A DNA stretch of 53,771 nt, from contig JAEWYP010000095.1 of assembly GCA_023395615.1 (NCBI GenBank), positions 1 to 53,771 on the forward strand, in the 5' to 3' direction. Shown here piece after piece: positions 23,111-30,959 of this stretch (position 1 is its first letter; every line of letters begins with the position of its first letter). A program made the position numbers and the translations under genes. The notes beneath the pieces are model-generated. The model was not told the DNA's origin. It searched no databases and saw only the letters and a list, made by a program, of their open reading frames with translations. Origin of the DNA: Bacillota bacterium. GTDB lineage: Bacteria; Bacillota; Clostridia; Christensenellales; Aristaeellaceae.

Positions 23111-24082
23111 TTACTCCAGCGAATCCCAGGCATCCAGATCGTACTGGTCGATATTATCCTTGGTGATGCTGTAGGAAGGAATGCTGGTATTAAACTCAAC
23201 GGTCTTGCCGTCAAGCAGATCCACAGCGGTCTGCACGCCCAGGAAGCCCATGTAGGTGGGGCGCTGCGCGGAGGACTGTACCATGGTGCCGTCTTTGATG
23301 GCATGCTTGCCGATGGGAGCGCCATCCTTGCCCAGGATGTCGATCTTGCCGGTCAGGCCCGCTTCTTCAACAGCCTTTACCGCGCCCAGGGCGCTGGTGT
23401 CGTTGATGCAGTAGATCACGTTGATGTTGTCGTTGGCCTGCAGTGCGTCGGTTACAACGCCGAAAGCCACATCCGTCGCGCCGCCGCCTTCAACGGTAGC
23501 CACTTCTTTGTACAGGCTGGGATCCTTGGCGTTTTCCTTGATGCCCTGCCAGAAGCCGTCCACATTGATGTGGCAGGATTCTGCGGTCTGCAGATGCACG
23601 ATCAGGACGTTGGCGCCGTCGGGATGGTTCTCGGCGACCCACTGGCCGGAGAGATAGCCCAACTGGGTGTTATCGGAAGCGATGATTGCGTCCACCAGAT
23701 CGTAGTCGTCCTTCTGGATGACGTTGTCGATGTTAACAACCTTCACGCCCTTGTCGCGGCAGGTCTGCAGCACCGTACGGGCGCCGGCGGAATCATAGGG
23801 GATGTAGATCAGCGCGTTGATCCCGCTGGCGATCATGTCGTCAATCTGGGAAGCCTGCGCGGTCGGGTCGTTCTGAGGATCAAAGTAGACCATGTCGCAG
23901 CCCAGCTTATCGCAGGCGGCTTTCACGCCATTGAGCACGGCAGTGAAATACTCATTGGTCAGGGTATAGGGGGAGAAACCGATCGTGTACTTTTTCGCAG
24001 GGGTCGTTTCCGCGGTTGCACTGCATACGGTGATCGAAAGCACCATCACGCAGGCCAGAAGAATTGCCAGAAACTTTTTCAT
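23111..24082 (-). CDS. RbsB-type sugar-binding protein of the ABC importer
   Basis: A 323-residue secreted binding protein. A signal peptide (MKKFLAILLACVMVLSITVC and on to SATA) precedes the mature start near ETTPAKKYTIGFSPYTL. The mature part has the type I periplasmic-binding fold, with KAACDKLGCDMVYFDPQNDPTAQ and YCINDTSALGAVKAVEEAG. The cleavage region is of the A-x-A type and lacks a clear lipobox, unusual for a Gram-positive binding protein. It is the first gene of the operon, with its own TTGACA promoter. The sugar is unknown. Confidence 0.9.
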   Translation of the reverse strand: MKKFLAILLACVMVLSITVCSATAETTPAKKYTIGFSPYTLTNEYFTAVLNGVKAACDKLGCDMVYFDPQNDPTAQASQIDDMIASGINALIYIPYDSAGARTVLQTCRDKGVKVVNIDNVIQKDDYDLVDAIIASDNTQLGYLSGQWVAENHPDGANVLIVHLQTAESCHINVDGFWQGIKENAKDPSLYKEVATVEGGGATDVAFGVVTDALQANDNINVIYCINDTSALGAVKAVEEAGLTGKIDILGKDGAPIGKHAIKDGTMVQSSAQRPTYMGFLGVQTAVDLLDGKTVEFNTSIPSYSITKDNIDQYDLDAWDSLE

Positions 24083-24172
24083 GGGGAGGTCCTCCTTCTC
24101 GTTTTGGTATGGGAAAATTGGCTGAACGGTCGCGAGGCATCCTGATGGTTATCTGCTTGCCCCTTGATCCGT

Positions 24173-24253
24173 ATGCTAACACCGTACGTTCTAAATGTCA
24201 ATACAAAACATGCATTTTTTGTTTGTTATTTTTCCATTATGTTCATTCGAACA
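24173..24253 (-). promoter_or_regulatory. Promoter of the RbsABC-type operon with upstream inverted repeat
   Basis: On the minus strand TTGACA (24196-24201), a 17-base spacer and TAGCAT (24173-24178) form the promoter. TGTTC/GAACA (24240-24253), a five-base inverted repeat around ATTC, lies about 40 bases upstream. It resembles the GTTC/GAAC boxes of DeoR-family regulators; the next gene upstream is a deoR. Confidence 0.55.
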
Positions 24254-24473
24254 CTTTATACGGCCCGGTTATTGGTTTGGTTCACCCCTCGTAATCCTTG
24301 ATTTTTCTATATTTCCTCCAATCACCCTGCGAACGCGAACGCTTCAGAATGCCGTTCTTTTCTACCCCAATCGAACATTGCTGCCTGCGCAGCATTTTTC
24401 TATTCCTTTTTTTCCCTGTTACATCAGGGTGGCAGGATACCGTTGTCCCTGCTAAACGCCAGATCAAAAGCAT
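24254..24473. other. Intergenic stretch between the sugar importer and deoR
   Basis: An A/T-rich stretch with no convincing coding frame. It includes TGCTGC/GCAGCA (24379-24394), a small hairpin followed by five T residues on the plus strand; no plus-strand gene precedes it, so I assign no role. Confidence 0.5.
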
Positions 24474-24502
24474 GTAACCCCGGCGATCATAGCCGGGGTT
24501 AC
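24474..24502 (-). terminator. Terminator of deoR
   Basis: GTAACCCCGGC and GCCGGGGTTAC form a perfect 11-base stem around a seven-base loop, nine bases after the deoR stop codon. On the minus strand it is followed by ATGCTTTTG, a short T-run. Confidence 0.65.
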
Positions 24503-24510
24503 GATCATAT

Positions 24511-25278
24511 TCACTTGGCGATAATCACTTCTACCTTATAGCGGTTGAGCAGGTTCAGCGCATCCTTATCAATGCCGGAATCCGTAATCACCGTATCCAC
24601 ACGCCGCAGGGAGCCGAACTCGTGCAGGTCGTAACAGTTAAACTTGGTGGAGTCCACCATCAGGCATATTTTCTTGGATACTTCAAAGATCGTGCCCTTC
24701 AGCCGCGCCTCAGGCGAATAGCCGTCGTACATCTTTCCGTCGGTACCGATAGCGGCCGCTCCCAAAAAAGCAATATCAACCTGATAGCGTTTCATCTGTT
24801 CTTCGGCTACAGTGCCGGAGCTGCACCCCGCAATATGCAGCATTTCCCCGCCCAGCATAATGACGGACATGTTACGGTGCTGCAGCGCTACGCTCGCTAC
24901 GGTAAGGTTGTTAGTCACAATTACATTGCGCATGTCGTCGGTGAAATAATTGATCATATTACGGGTTGTGGAGCCGGAGTCGATAAAAATCCGCTGGCGA
25001 AAATCCACCAGTTCCATCGCCTTGCGGGCGATCAGCTCTTTGGCTTCTTTATGTTCAATCTTCGCTTCGTCAAACGAAATCATCCGCACAACGGAATCCT
25101 GCGCAAGAGTTGCGCCACCGTGGGTGCGGGTGATGTTATACTGCTGCGTTAAAAAGTTGAGGTCACGGCGGATGGTCATCTCCGATGTATTAAAAGTATC
25201 GGCCAGTTCCCCCACCTTTACCTGATGCTGTTTCTGCAACATATCCAGGATCGCCAGGCATCTCGTTCTCGTGTTCAT
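24511..25278 (-). CDS. DeoR-family transcriptional regulator
   Basis: A 255-residue repressor responding to a phosphorylated sugar. The N-terminal helix-turn-helix is VKVGELADTFNTSEMTIRRD, with the family-typical ITRTHGGA wing. The C-terminal DeoR sensor domain shows FIDSGSTTRNM, VIVTNNLTVA and VDSTKFN. It diverges from rhaD, with 463 bases between starts, and the RbsABC-type operon begins 428 bases downstream of its end. Repeats of the form TGTTCATT occur in both flanking regions, so it may control rhaD and the importer. The ligand may be a ketose 1-phosphate such as rhamnulose 1-phosphate. Confidence 0.88.
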   Translation of the reverse strand: MNTRTRCLAILDMLQKQHQVKVGELADTFNTSEMTIRRDLNFLTQQYNITRTHGGATLAQDSVVRMISFDEAKIEHKEAKELIARKAMELVDFRQRIFIDSGSTTRNMINYFTDDMRNVIVTNNLTVASVALQHRNMSVIMLGGEMLHIAGCSSGTVAEEQMKRYQVDIAFLGAAAIGTDGKMYDGYSPEARLKGTIFEVSKKICLMVDSTKFNCYDLHEFGSLRRVDTVITDSGIDKDALNLLNRYKVEVIIAK

Positions 25279-25416
25279 GGCAATCTCCTTACCTCCCGCA
25301 GCCCGCGTCTACGAACGCTTTCTTTTCATTTACACCTGAGTGCTTACGTTCGGCCGCCCTATCACTCGGACATAATGTGTGCAATTATTGCACGCATGAT
25401 CCTGTAGTTTCGGTTT

Positions 25417-25445
25417 ATTATAAGTCATTTTTCTCGAAACGTATA
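25417..25445 (-). promoter_or_regulatory. deoR promoter region with an exact copy of the LacI box
   Basis: On the minus strand TATAAT lies at 25417-25422 with no good -35. TCGAAACGTATA on the plus strand (25434-25445) covers the expected -35 position. The identical 12-mer overlaps the -10 of the LacI gene at 4341-4352. This places deoR as a likely target of that LacI regulator. Confidence 0.5.
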
Positions 25446-25741
25446 CCCCCATTTTATACTTCCGATGAAAATTGATTCCCTTCTCTCTTCGTGCGCCTCT
25501 GTTTCATCGGATGCCCTCATGCCCACCGTACAATGATATGTTGATTTTTTTCTCGCTAATGTTCATTTTTTTCTCATGCCTTCGCCGCTCCGTTTCGGGG
25601 TTCTGAGAACCGCCTCACCTCATTCGTTCATTTTCTGTTTGAACGTACATGTTCCTTTTTTCGTTTTAATTTGCTATAATCAGTGTATAGCAGGCCGCCA
25701 CAGATTGGTAAGACGGGCCTGAAACAGAAACGGGGGATACG
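25446..25741 (+). promoter_or_regulatory. rhaD upstream region with repeated TGTTCATTTT-like boxes
   Basis: TATAAT at 25675-25680 is a good -10, but its -35 (TTCCTT) is poor. ATGTTCATTTTTTTC begins at 25559. GTTCA...TGAAC, an inverted repeat, covers 25626-25644. ATGTTCCTTTTTTC begins at 25649 and enters the -35. These similar boxes are candidate sites for the divergent DeoR regulator. Confidence 0.5.
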
Positions 25742-26572
25742 ATGAACCTGCTGGATACGGAATTTCTCCGGGAGTTTGTGCGTGCCTGCGACGACGGCTG
25801 GCATCTGGGCTGGCACGAGTCCCACGGCGGTAATATGAGTTACCGTCTGACCGACGAAGAAAGAGCAGCCGTTCTTTCGGAACTGGATTTTTCCCGCCCG
25901 TGGATTCCGCTGGGGGTATGCGCGCCCGAACTGGCTGGCGATATACTGCTGCTGACCGGAAGCGGCAAGTGCTTTCGGGATATTCGTTTCAAACCGGAAG
26001 TTTGCCTGGGGATGATCGAGATCGGAGCGGACGGAACCGCCTACCGCCCCGTTTGGGGGTTTGACGGCAACCGGGGCCGCCCCACCAGCGAAACCCCCGC
26101 GCATGTGATGAACCTCGCCGTGAAGAAACGGGTTACGAACGGGCGACATCGCGTGATTTACCACGCCCACCCGGCCAATATCATCTCCCTTTCCTTTGTG
26201 CTGCCCCTTTCCGACGAGGTATTCACCCGCGAGTTATGGGAGATGGAACCGGAGTGCGCCATGACCTTCCCCTCCGGTCTGGGGGTCATTCCCTGGATGG
26301 TTCCCGGGCAAAAGGAAATCGCGGAACAATCCGGGAAGCTGATGGAGCGCTACGACGTGATCCTGTGGGCGCAGCACGGCCTGTTCTGCTCGGCGGAAAC
26401 CGCGTCGGACGCGCTGGGGTTGATGAACACGGTAGAAAAAGCGGCGGAGATGCTGGTGAAGTGCCTGTCCATGAGCCCCATCAAGCGGCAGGCTGCCAGC
26501 GTGCAGAACTTCCGCGATATGGCGGATGCTTTTCACCTGAACCTGCCGGAACGGTTTCTGTACGAAAAATAG
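25742..26572 (+). CDS. rhaD: Rhamnulose-1-phosphate aldolase RhaD
   Basis: Zinc-dependent class II aldolase that cleaves L-rhamnulose 1-phosphate to dihydroxyacetone phosphate and lactaldehyde. It follows the RhaD pattern closely: GWHESHGGNMSYRL, LLTGSGKCFRDI, PTSETPAHVMNL, the metal ligands in VIYHAHPANIISLSFVL, FTRELWEMEPEC and PSGLGVIPWMVPG, then AQHGLFCSAET. The length of 276 residues is typical. ACGGGGG precedes the start. Rhamnose isomerase and rhamnulokinase are not adjacent, so it is an orphan here. It diverges from the DeoR gene. Confidence 0.92.
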   Translation: MNLLDTEFLREFVRACDDGWHLGWHESHGGNMSYRLTDEERAAVLSELDFSRPWIPLGVCAPELAGDILLLTGSGKCFRDIRFKPEVCLGMIEIGADGTAYRPVWGFDGNRGRPTSETPAHVMNLAVKKRVTNGRHRVIYHAHPANIISLSFVLPLSDEVFTRELWEMEPECAMTFPSGLGVIPWMVPGQKEIAEQSGKLMERYDVILWAQHGLFCSAETASDALGLMNTVEKAAEMLVKCLSMSPIKRQAASVQNFRDMADAFHLNLPERFLYEK

Positions 26573-26887
26573 AACTGATTCATTCCTCATGATTCACGCT
26601 TTCATCTCACTTTGATTCGATAGCGGAAATGAATTGTAATCGTTGGCTTCCCGGTGAAATCGGAAGCAGCTTCCACCGCGTTCGATCACGGCATAAAAAA
26701 GCGCCCTTTGCCATATTTTCGGCAAAGAGCGCTTTTTGTGATTTGATTTTACACCAGTATGTTCATCTTTCGCGACGGTGTTGTTTACCGGCTTCGTCGT
26801 CCGGGCCTGCGCGCGCGTTTTACGGCTTCGTCTCCGCTCCTCGCCGTATGGAACAGAACCGCTCGCGGAGGACGCCCGGGAATCATT
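26573..26887. other. Convergent intergenic region after rhaD
   Basis: The stretch contains the hairpin terminator at 26695-26737. The remainder up to the end of the convergent serine hydrolase gene shows a distant CCGGGC/GCCCGG pair (about 80 bases apart), but no recognisable gene. Confidence 0.5.
26695..26737. terminator. Bidirectional intrinsic terminator after rhaD
   Basis: AAAAAGCGCCCTTTGCC and GGCAAAGAGCGCTTTTT form a 17-base stem with one mismatch around ATATTTTC. It has A/T runs at both ends, so it works for rhaD and for the convergent hydrolase operon. Confidence 0.9.
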
Positions 26888-28405
26888 TTATCTCGTTTTT
26901 CTCGCTTTCGCGCGGCGTGTGAAGGGCGCGCGGCCCTCGTGCAGCATTTCTTTCTCGCAGAGAATTTCCAAATCGCTCTCGCCATTCAACCGTAAGGTGA
27001 GCACGGGCCTGCACCAGCCGTTGAGCCATCGCAGGGAGATGCGCAGGGTGTGTGCATCCACAAACAGGGCCGTTGCCGCGTAATGCTTTAACGGCGGCAT
27101 TACCGTAGCGGTTTCCTCCCGCCGCCAGCGCCCGTCCAGCCAGGCGTGGAGCACAGTATTCTGATTCAGCGTAAGCGTTACCCGCTCGGCTTCCACTGCC
27201 AGATCAAACACCGCAATTTCCGGGCGAATGGAGGGAGCATAGAACAGATGATAAAAATCCTCATCCACCGGCGCGACTTCCAGCCAGGGATTAAACACCC
27301 CTTCCGTGATCGCGTAACTGCCGGTAAACGCGGCGGCTTCGGCAGGCACAGGCAATGCCGCGGAAGGCACCGCCGCGCGGGCATCCAGATAGGCTTTCAG
27401 CGCCCTGTACGCCTCCGGGTTCTCCGGCAAAGCCTCGTCACGCGCGCCTGCCATCAGCGCCTCGGTACTGTCCAGCACCTTTTGCACACCGTTCGGGTGC
27501 CAGCCGCCTTCGTGAATGGCCACTACGGTGTCACGCTGTAAATCCATGATGCAGAACTGGCCCTGTCCACCGTCAAAGCGAACCATCCCGGGTTGTTTGC
27601 ACATCCAGAGCTGCCAGCCGTACCCGCAAACACCATCGCCCTGTGCGGGGCCTTCGGCAGTTTCAATTTGCTTACGTACCGCCTGCCGCATCCATTCCCG
27701 GCTGACGATCGGTTGCCCGTCCGCCACGCCCTGCGCCAGATAGAAAAGCCCCAGCCGCAGATTGGACCGTGTGGTGGCGGCAATGCCGGGCTCCGCAAAC
27801 CGCCCATTGCCAAACCGCCTCCAGACCAGGTCGTTCGGCCCGATTCCGATTCTGGAGAATAATTTTTCCCGCAGGTAAGGTTCCAGCTCCCGTCCCGTTA
27901 CCTTTTCCACCGCTGCGCCCAGCATACAGCTGCCGATGGAGTTGTATAAGAATCGCGTTCCCGGTTCGTACTCTACCGGGCTTTGCAGAAAATTCTCCAT
28001 CCAGTGCTCATCCATGGCAGGCATGCGCGCCATGCCGCAGCTCATGGTCATCAGGTGACGCAGGCGCATTTTTTTCATGTTCTCGTCCGGTTTTGCGCCG
28101 AAGCGGGCAATTTCCTCCGCGAAAACATCCACCACCCGGTCGTCCGGTTTCAGCAGTCCTTCCGTGCAGGCGACGCCGACCGCCGTGCAGGTGTAACTTT
28201 TCCCCATGGAGTGGCAGGTATGCGGTATCTCTGCCCCGTAAGGGGCCAGATAGCTCTCCGCGAAGATACGGCCATGCCGGGCCGCCGCGAAACCGTGAAT
28301 TTCATTGCCGCTTGCGTCTAACTCCCGCAGACAGCGCAGTACGTCCGTGCTGCTCAGCCCGGCGGCCTCCGGTGTGCAGAAACCCGTAACCAGATCGTGC
28401 GTCAT
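26888..28405 (-). CDS. Serine hydrolase of the beta-lactamase/class C fold (last gene of the ten-gene operon)
   Basis: A 505-residue penicillin-binding-protein-like hydrolase. The nucleophile motif is SMGK in CHSMGKSYTCTAVG and the second motif is YNS in FLYNSIGSCMLG. A C-terminal beta-rich extension of about 150 residues follows the catalytic domain. There is no signal peptide, so it acts in the cytoplasm, unlike cell-wall enzymes of this fold. The family includes esterases and amidases as well as beta-lactamases. It overlaps the MFS gene by four bases (ATGA). It is paralogous to the protein at 32695, sharing the GNEIHG/GSELHG opening and the layout. Confidence 0.85.
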   Translation of the reverse strand: MTHDLVTGFCTPEAAGLSSTDVLRCLRELDASGNEIHGFAAARHGRIFAESYLAPYGAEIPHTCHSMGKSYTCTAVGVACTEGLLKPDDRVVDVFAEEIARFGAKPDENMKKMRLRHLMTMSCGMARMPAMDEHWMENFLQSPVEYEPGTRFLYNSIGSCMLGAAVEKVTGRELEPYLREKLFSRIGIGPNDLVWRRFGNGRFAEPGIAATTRSNLRLGLFYLAQGVADGQPIVSREWMRQAVRKQIETAEGPAQGDGVCGYGWQLWMCKQPGMVRFDGGQGQFCIMDLQRDTVVAIHEGGWHPNGVQKVLDSTEALMAGARDEALPENPEAYRALKAYLDARAAVPSAALPVPAEAAAFTGSYAITEGVFNPWLEVAPVDEDFYHLFYAPSIRPEIAVFDLAVEAERVTLTLNQNTVLHAWLDGRWRREETATVMPPLKHYAATALFVDAHTLRISLRWLNGWCRPVLTLRLNGESDLEILCEKEMLHEGRAPFTRRAKARKTR

Positions 28406-29577
28406 GCGAACGTCTCCTTTTCATTCTTCATCAGGATTCGATATAACCCATAAGCCAGCACCGATACCGCCGCGCACAGCGGAAACAGCACGCCCATCCC
28501 CAGCCAGTCCACCAGCAGCCCCCAAACGCTCGCGCCGAAACCCACGCCCACATCCATCGCGGTCAGGAATGTCGCCATCGCTGTGCCGCGCCGTTCCGGC
28601 GGCGCCTGTGTGATCGCCGCCGCGTTCAGCAGCGGATAAATCGTACCGTATCCAAGGCCGTACAGCACCGCCGCCAGCCACAGCATCCAGGCGCTGTCCG
28701 CAAACCCGATCAGCAGAAACGCAGCCGCGTCCAGCACCGTCGCGTACAGCACCGCGCGTCGCATGGTCAGCCTGCGTGCGATTCGCGCGCCAAAAAGCCT
28801 CGCTGCCGCCAGCGCTACGGCGTTGATGGTGAAATACAAACTGATCTGGTCGGTGCCGAACCCTCGCCCGATCGCGAACATCGCCAGAAAGGTGGAGGGC
28901 GCCGCCCCGCAAAGGCCCAGCAACAGCATAATCGCCGAGGGTTTAAACGCCTTAGGCTCAAAGAAACGTGCAATTCCCCGGGCCGGTTCTTCCCCGGCGG
29001 GCCGTTCGCTCTTCTTGGGTTTTCCCTGAAAAAACAGCAGGGAGACCGTCGCGAGCGCGCCCACCGCAAACGCGGTGGTATACGCCGGGCGATACACCCC
29101 ACCGCCAATCATGGCCAGCGCGATGGCCGGAGCAACAGCCAGCGAAAGAGAACCCGTCAGCCCCATATAACCGATGCCCTCAGACATTCTCTTTTCCGGC
29201 AGCACATCGGTTGCCATAGTATTCACCGCCGTGGTGTGCGCCGAAAACCCAAGCCCCTGAAACGCTTTTACCACAATCAATACAGCGATGGCCGCCGCAT
29301 AACCGTTCCAGAACGTCGCAAGGGTAAACATCGCCGTGCCGATAATCGCAATCCATTTACGGCCGTAGCGGTCCAGCCATCCACCCAGAAAAGGGCGAAG
29401 TACCAGCGACGCAATCGTGGTTACCGTAGTCAGCAGGCCGATGGACGCCGCGGAAAACCCAAGGCTTTTCGCATACAGCGGCGTTACGGTATTCTGAATC
29501 TGGTAACAGATACGTATCAGACCCGCCGCGGCAAACGCCAGAATAAAATCCCGGGTGAATATCCGCTGGTCCTTCAT
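28402..29577 (-). CDS. Major facilitator superfamily transporter
   Basis: A 391-residue integral membrane protein with about 12 hydrophobic segments. An MFS loop-2 motif reads GGWLDRYGRKWIAIIG near residue 65. A cytoplasmic loop with GKPKKSERPAGEEP separates the two halves. The gene overlaps the upstream esterase-like gene and the downstream serine hydrolase by four bases each. It may export a product or protein-detoxified compound, or import a small substrate. Direction and substrate cannot be told from sequence. Confidence 0.88.
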   Translation of the reverse strand: MKDQRIFTRDFILAFAAAGLIRICYQIQNTVTPLYAKSLGFSAASIGLLTTVTTIASLVLRPFLGGWLDRYGRKWIAIIGTAMFTLATFWNGYAAAIAVLIVVKAFQGLGFSAHTTAVNTMATDVLPEKRMSEGIGYMGLTGSLSLAVAPAIALAMIGGGVYRPAYTTAFAVGALATVSLLFFQGKPKKSERPAGEEPARGIARFFEPKAFKPSAIMLLLGLCGAAPSTFLAMFAIGRGFGTDQISLYFTINAVALAAARLFGARIARRLTMRRAVLYATVLDAAAFLLIGFADSAWMLWLAAVLYGLGYGTIYPLLNAAAITQAPPERRGTAMATFLTAMDVGVGFGASVWGLLVDWLGMGVLFPLCAAVSVLAYGLYRILMKNEKETFA

Positions 29578-30182
29578 TCAATCGTGCTCCCGTCATTGTT
29601 AATCATGGCTTCCAGCACTGCCTCCATCGCGTTAGGGCCTTCCCGCCAAACGGTTTGAGCATACAGGGGCTCGTTTCGCAACGCATCGGGATCGCCAAAA
29701 ACGGCTTCCAAATCCGGCTGATCCGCCAGTTGCCCGGCCGCGTAATGCGCGATCAGGTCCCGGTCCGCGTTTGCCGCTCCGCAGGCACGGAAACGCTCCG
29801 GCCAGTGTGCCGCCAGCCGTGCCGCCGCCCAGCCGCCCGCGCCTTCTCCCAGCAAGGCAGGCCTGCCGCAAAGGGGAAACGTCCGCTCCGCATAGGGGAG
29901 CAATCCGTTCAGGAGATAGCTTTCCCAGGCAGGGCCATAGGCCATATCCATGAAGCAGCTGTTCTGCCCATCCGGAAACAGAAGAGCTGTCCGCGTTTTT
30001 TCCACATAGGATTCCCAGTTTGTTTGCTGCAGCAGCCGTTCGCCGTTCTGCCCATAACCATGCAGACACACCGCATAGGGCAGGCGTTGATCACCGTTTA
30101 CCGCGCTGTCCGGCAGGACAAGGTGGAACGTATTGGCAATGCCCAGCGGCGCCAGATGTACCCGGCCTGTCATCACGATCAT
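29574..30182 (-). CDS. Esterase-like protein lacking catalytic residues (pseudo-esterase)
   Basis: A 202-residue alpha/beta-hydrolase-fold protein related to the esterase encoded just upstream. The nucleophile elbow, GASMGG in the neighbour, reads GEGAGG here, so the Ser is replaced by Gly. Near the C-terminus the neighbour has WREGPGEHNF with the catalytic His; this protein has WREGPNAMEA without it. The oxyanion segment CLHGYGQNGE is kept. The start at 30182 is chosen because it overlaps the upstream stop by four bases (ATGA) with GAGGG before it. An ATG at 30236 lies inside the neighbour. It may bind a ligand, pair with the active esterase, or have another activity. Confidence 0.75.
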   Translation of the reverse strand: MIVMTGRVHLAPLGIANTFHLVLPDSAVNGDQRLPYAVCLHGYGQNGERLLQQTNWESYVEKTRTALLFPDGQNSCFMDMAYGPAWESYLLNGLLPYAERTFPLCGRPALLGEGAGGWAAARLAAHWPERFRACGAANADRDLIAHYAAGQLADQPDLEAVFGDPDALRNEPLYAQTVWREGPNAMEAVLEAMINNDGSTIE

Positions 30183-30937
30183 TCGCTTTTTCCCTCCAGC
30201 CAGTTCAGAAAATCGGGCAACATCCGATCCCAGCACACAAAATTATGTTCGCCCGGCCCTTCGCGCCAGGTTACGTTCGCCCCCATATGGCGAAGATCAT
30301 CCCGTGCGATGGTGTTAAGCGCATATCCGAAATCTTCCGTACCACAGCACATATATAACAGCGGCGCCGTCCCTTCAGCTACCCGCTTATTCGCCATTCC
30401 GATCACATCGTTCTGGTTGCCCACCAGATTCTGATAACTGCCGAACGCATGATAAAAATCGTCATGCCCAGGCTGAATGCCGCGTTCAAAACGCTCAAAA
30501 ATCATCGGCATGCCGATGGACCCGGCAAACGCGCCCGCACGGCAGAAAAAATCGGGTCGGTTCATCGCCAGCCGGAACGCCGCGAAACCGCCCATGGAGG
30601 CCCCGGCAATATAGTTGCGTTCCCGCCGGGTACTCAGGCATGGCAAAAGCGACCGAACCGCGGGTATCCATTCGTTCTGCAGGTAATCCGCATACCGCGC
30701 GCCATGCGCCATGTTTACGCCAAACCCGTTAAAAATTGAGGTAGCCACCACCGCCAGCTTCCGTTCCCCGGCCAGCCGCTGGATCGAAGAATCATCAAAC
30801 CATTCGTTTGCATCCGCATTCGCGCCGTGCAGTACCCATAATACCGCGCAGTCGTCCCCTTCATCGGGAACGACTGCGCGGATTTCGGCCTGCGAACGCA
30901 GTACTTCGGAAGGAAAAGTAAAGTGCAGCGTTGCCAT
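30179..30937 (-). CDS. Esterase of the EstA/esterase D family
   Basis: A 252-residue serine esterase (PF00756-type fold). The nucleophile lies in NYIAGASMGGFAAF, the acid is likely in CCGTEDFGYA and the His in GPGEHNFVCW. VLWVLHGANADANEW gives the oxyanion region. No signal peptide is seen, so it is cytoplasmic. Relatives act on short-chain acyl esters, acetylated or feruloylated sugars, or S-formylglutathione. It starts 22 bases after the CocE-family gene and is followed by its degenerate paralogue. A role in removing acyl groups from the compound imported by this operon is inferred. Confidence 0.87.
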   Translation of the reverse strand: MATLHFTFPSEVLRSQAEIRAVVPDEGDDCAVLWVLHGANADANEWFDDSSIQRLAGERKLAVVATSIFNGFGVNMAHGARYADYLQNEWIPAVRSLLPCLSTRRERNYIAGASMGGFAAFRLAMNRPDFFCRAGAFAGSIGMPMIFERFERGIQPGHDDFYHAFGSYQNLVGNQNDVIGMANKRVAEGTAPLLYMCCGTEDFGYALNTIARDDLRHMGANVTWREGPGEHNFVCWDRMLPDFLNWLEGKSE

Positions 30938-30959
30938 GTGCAGCCCTTTCTATGTCGGT

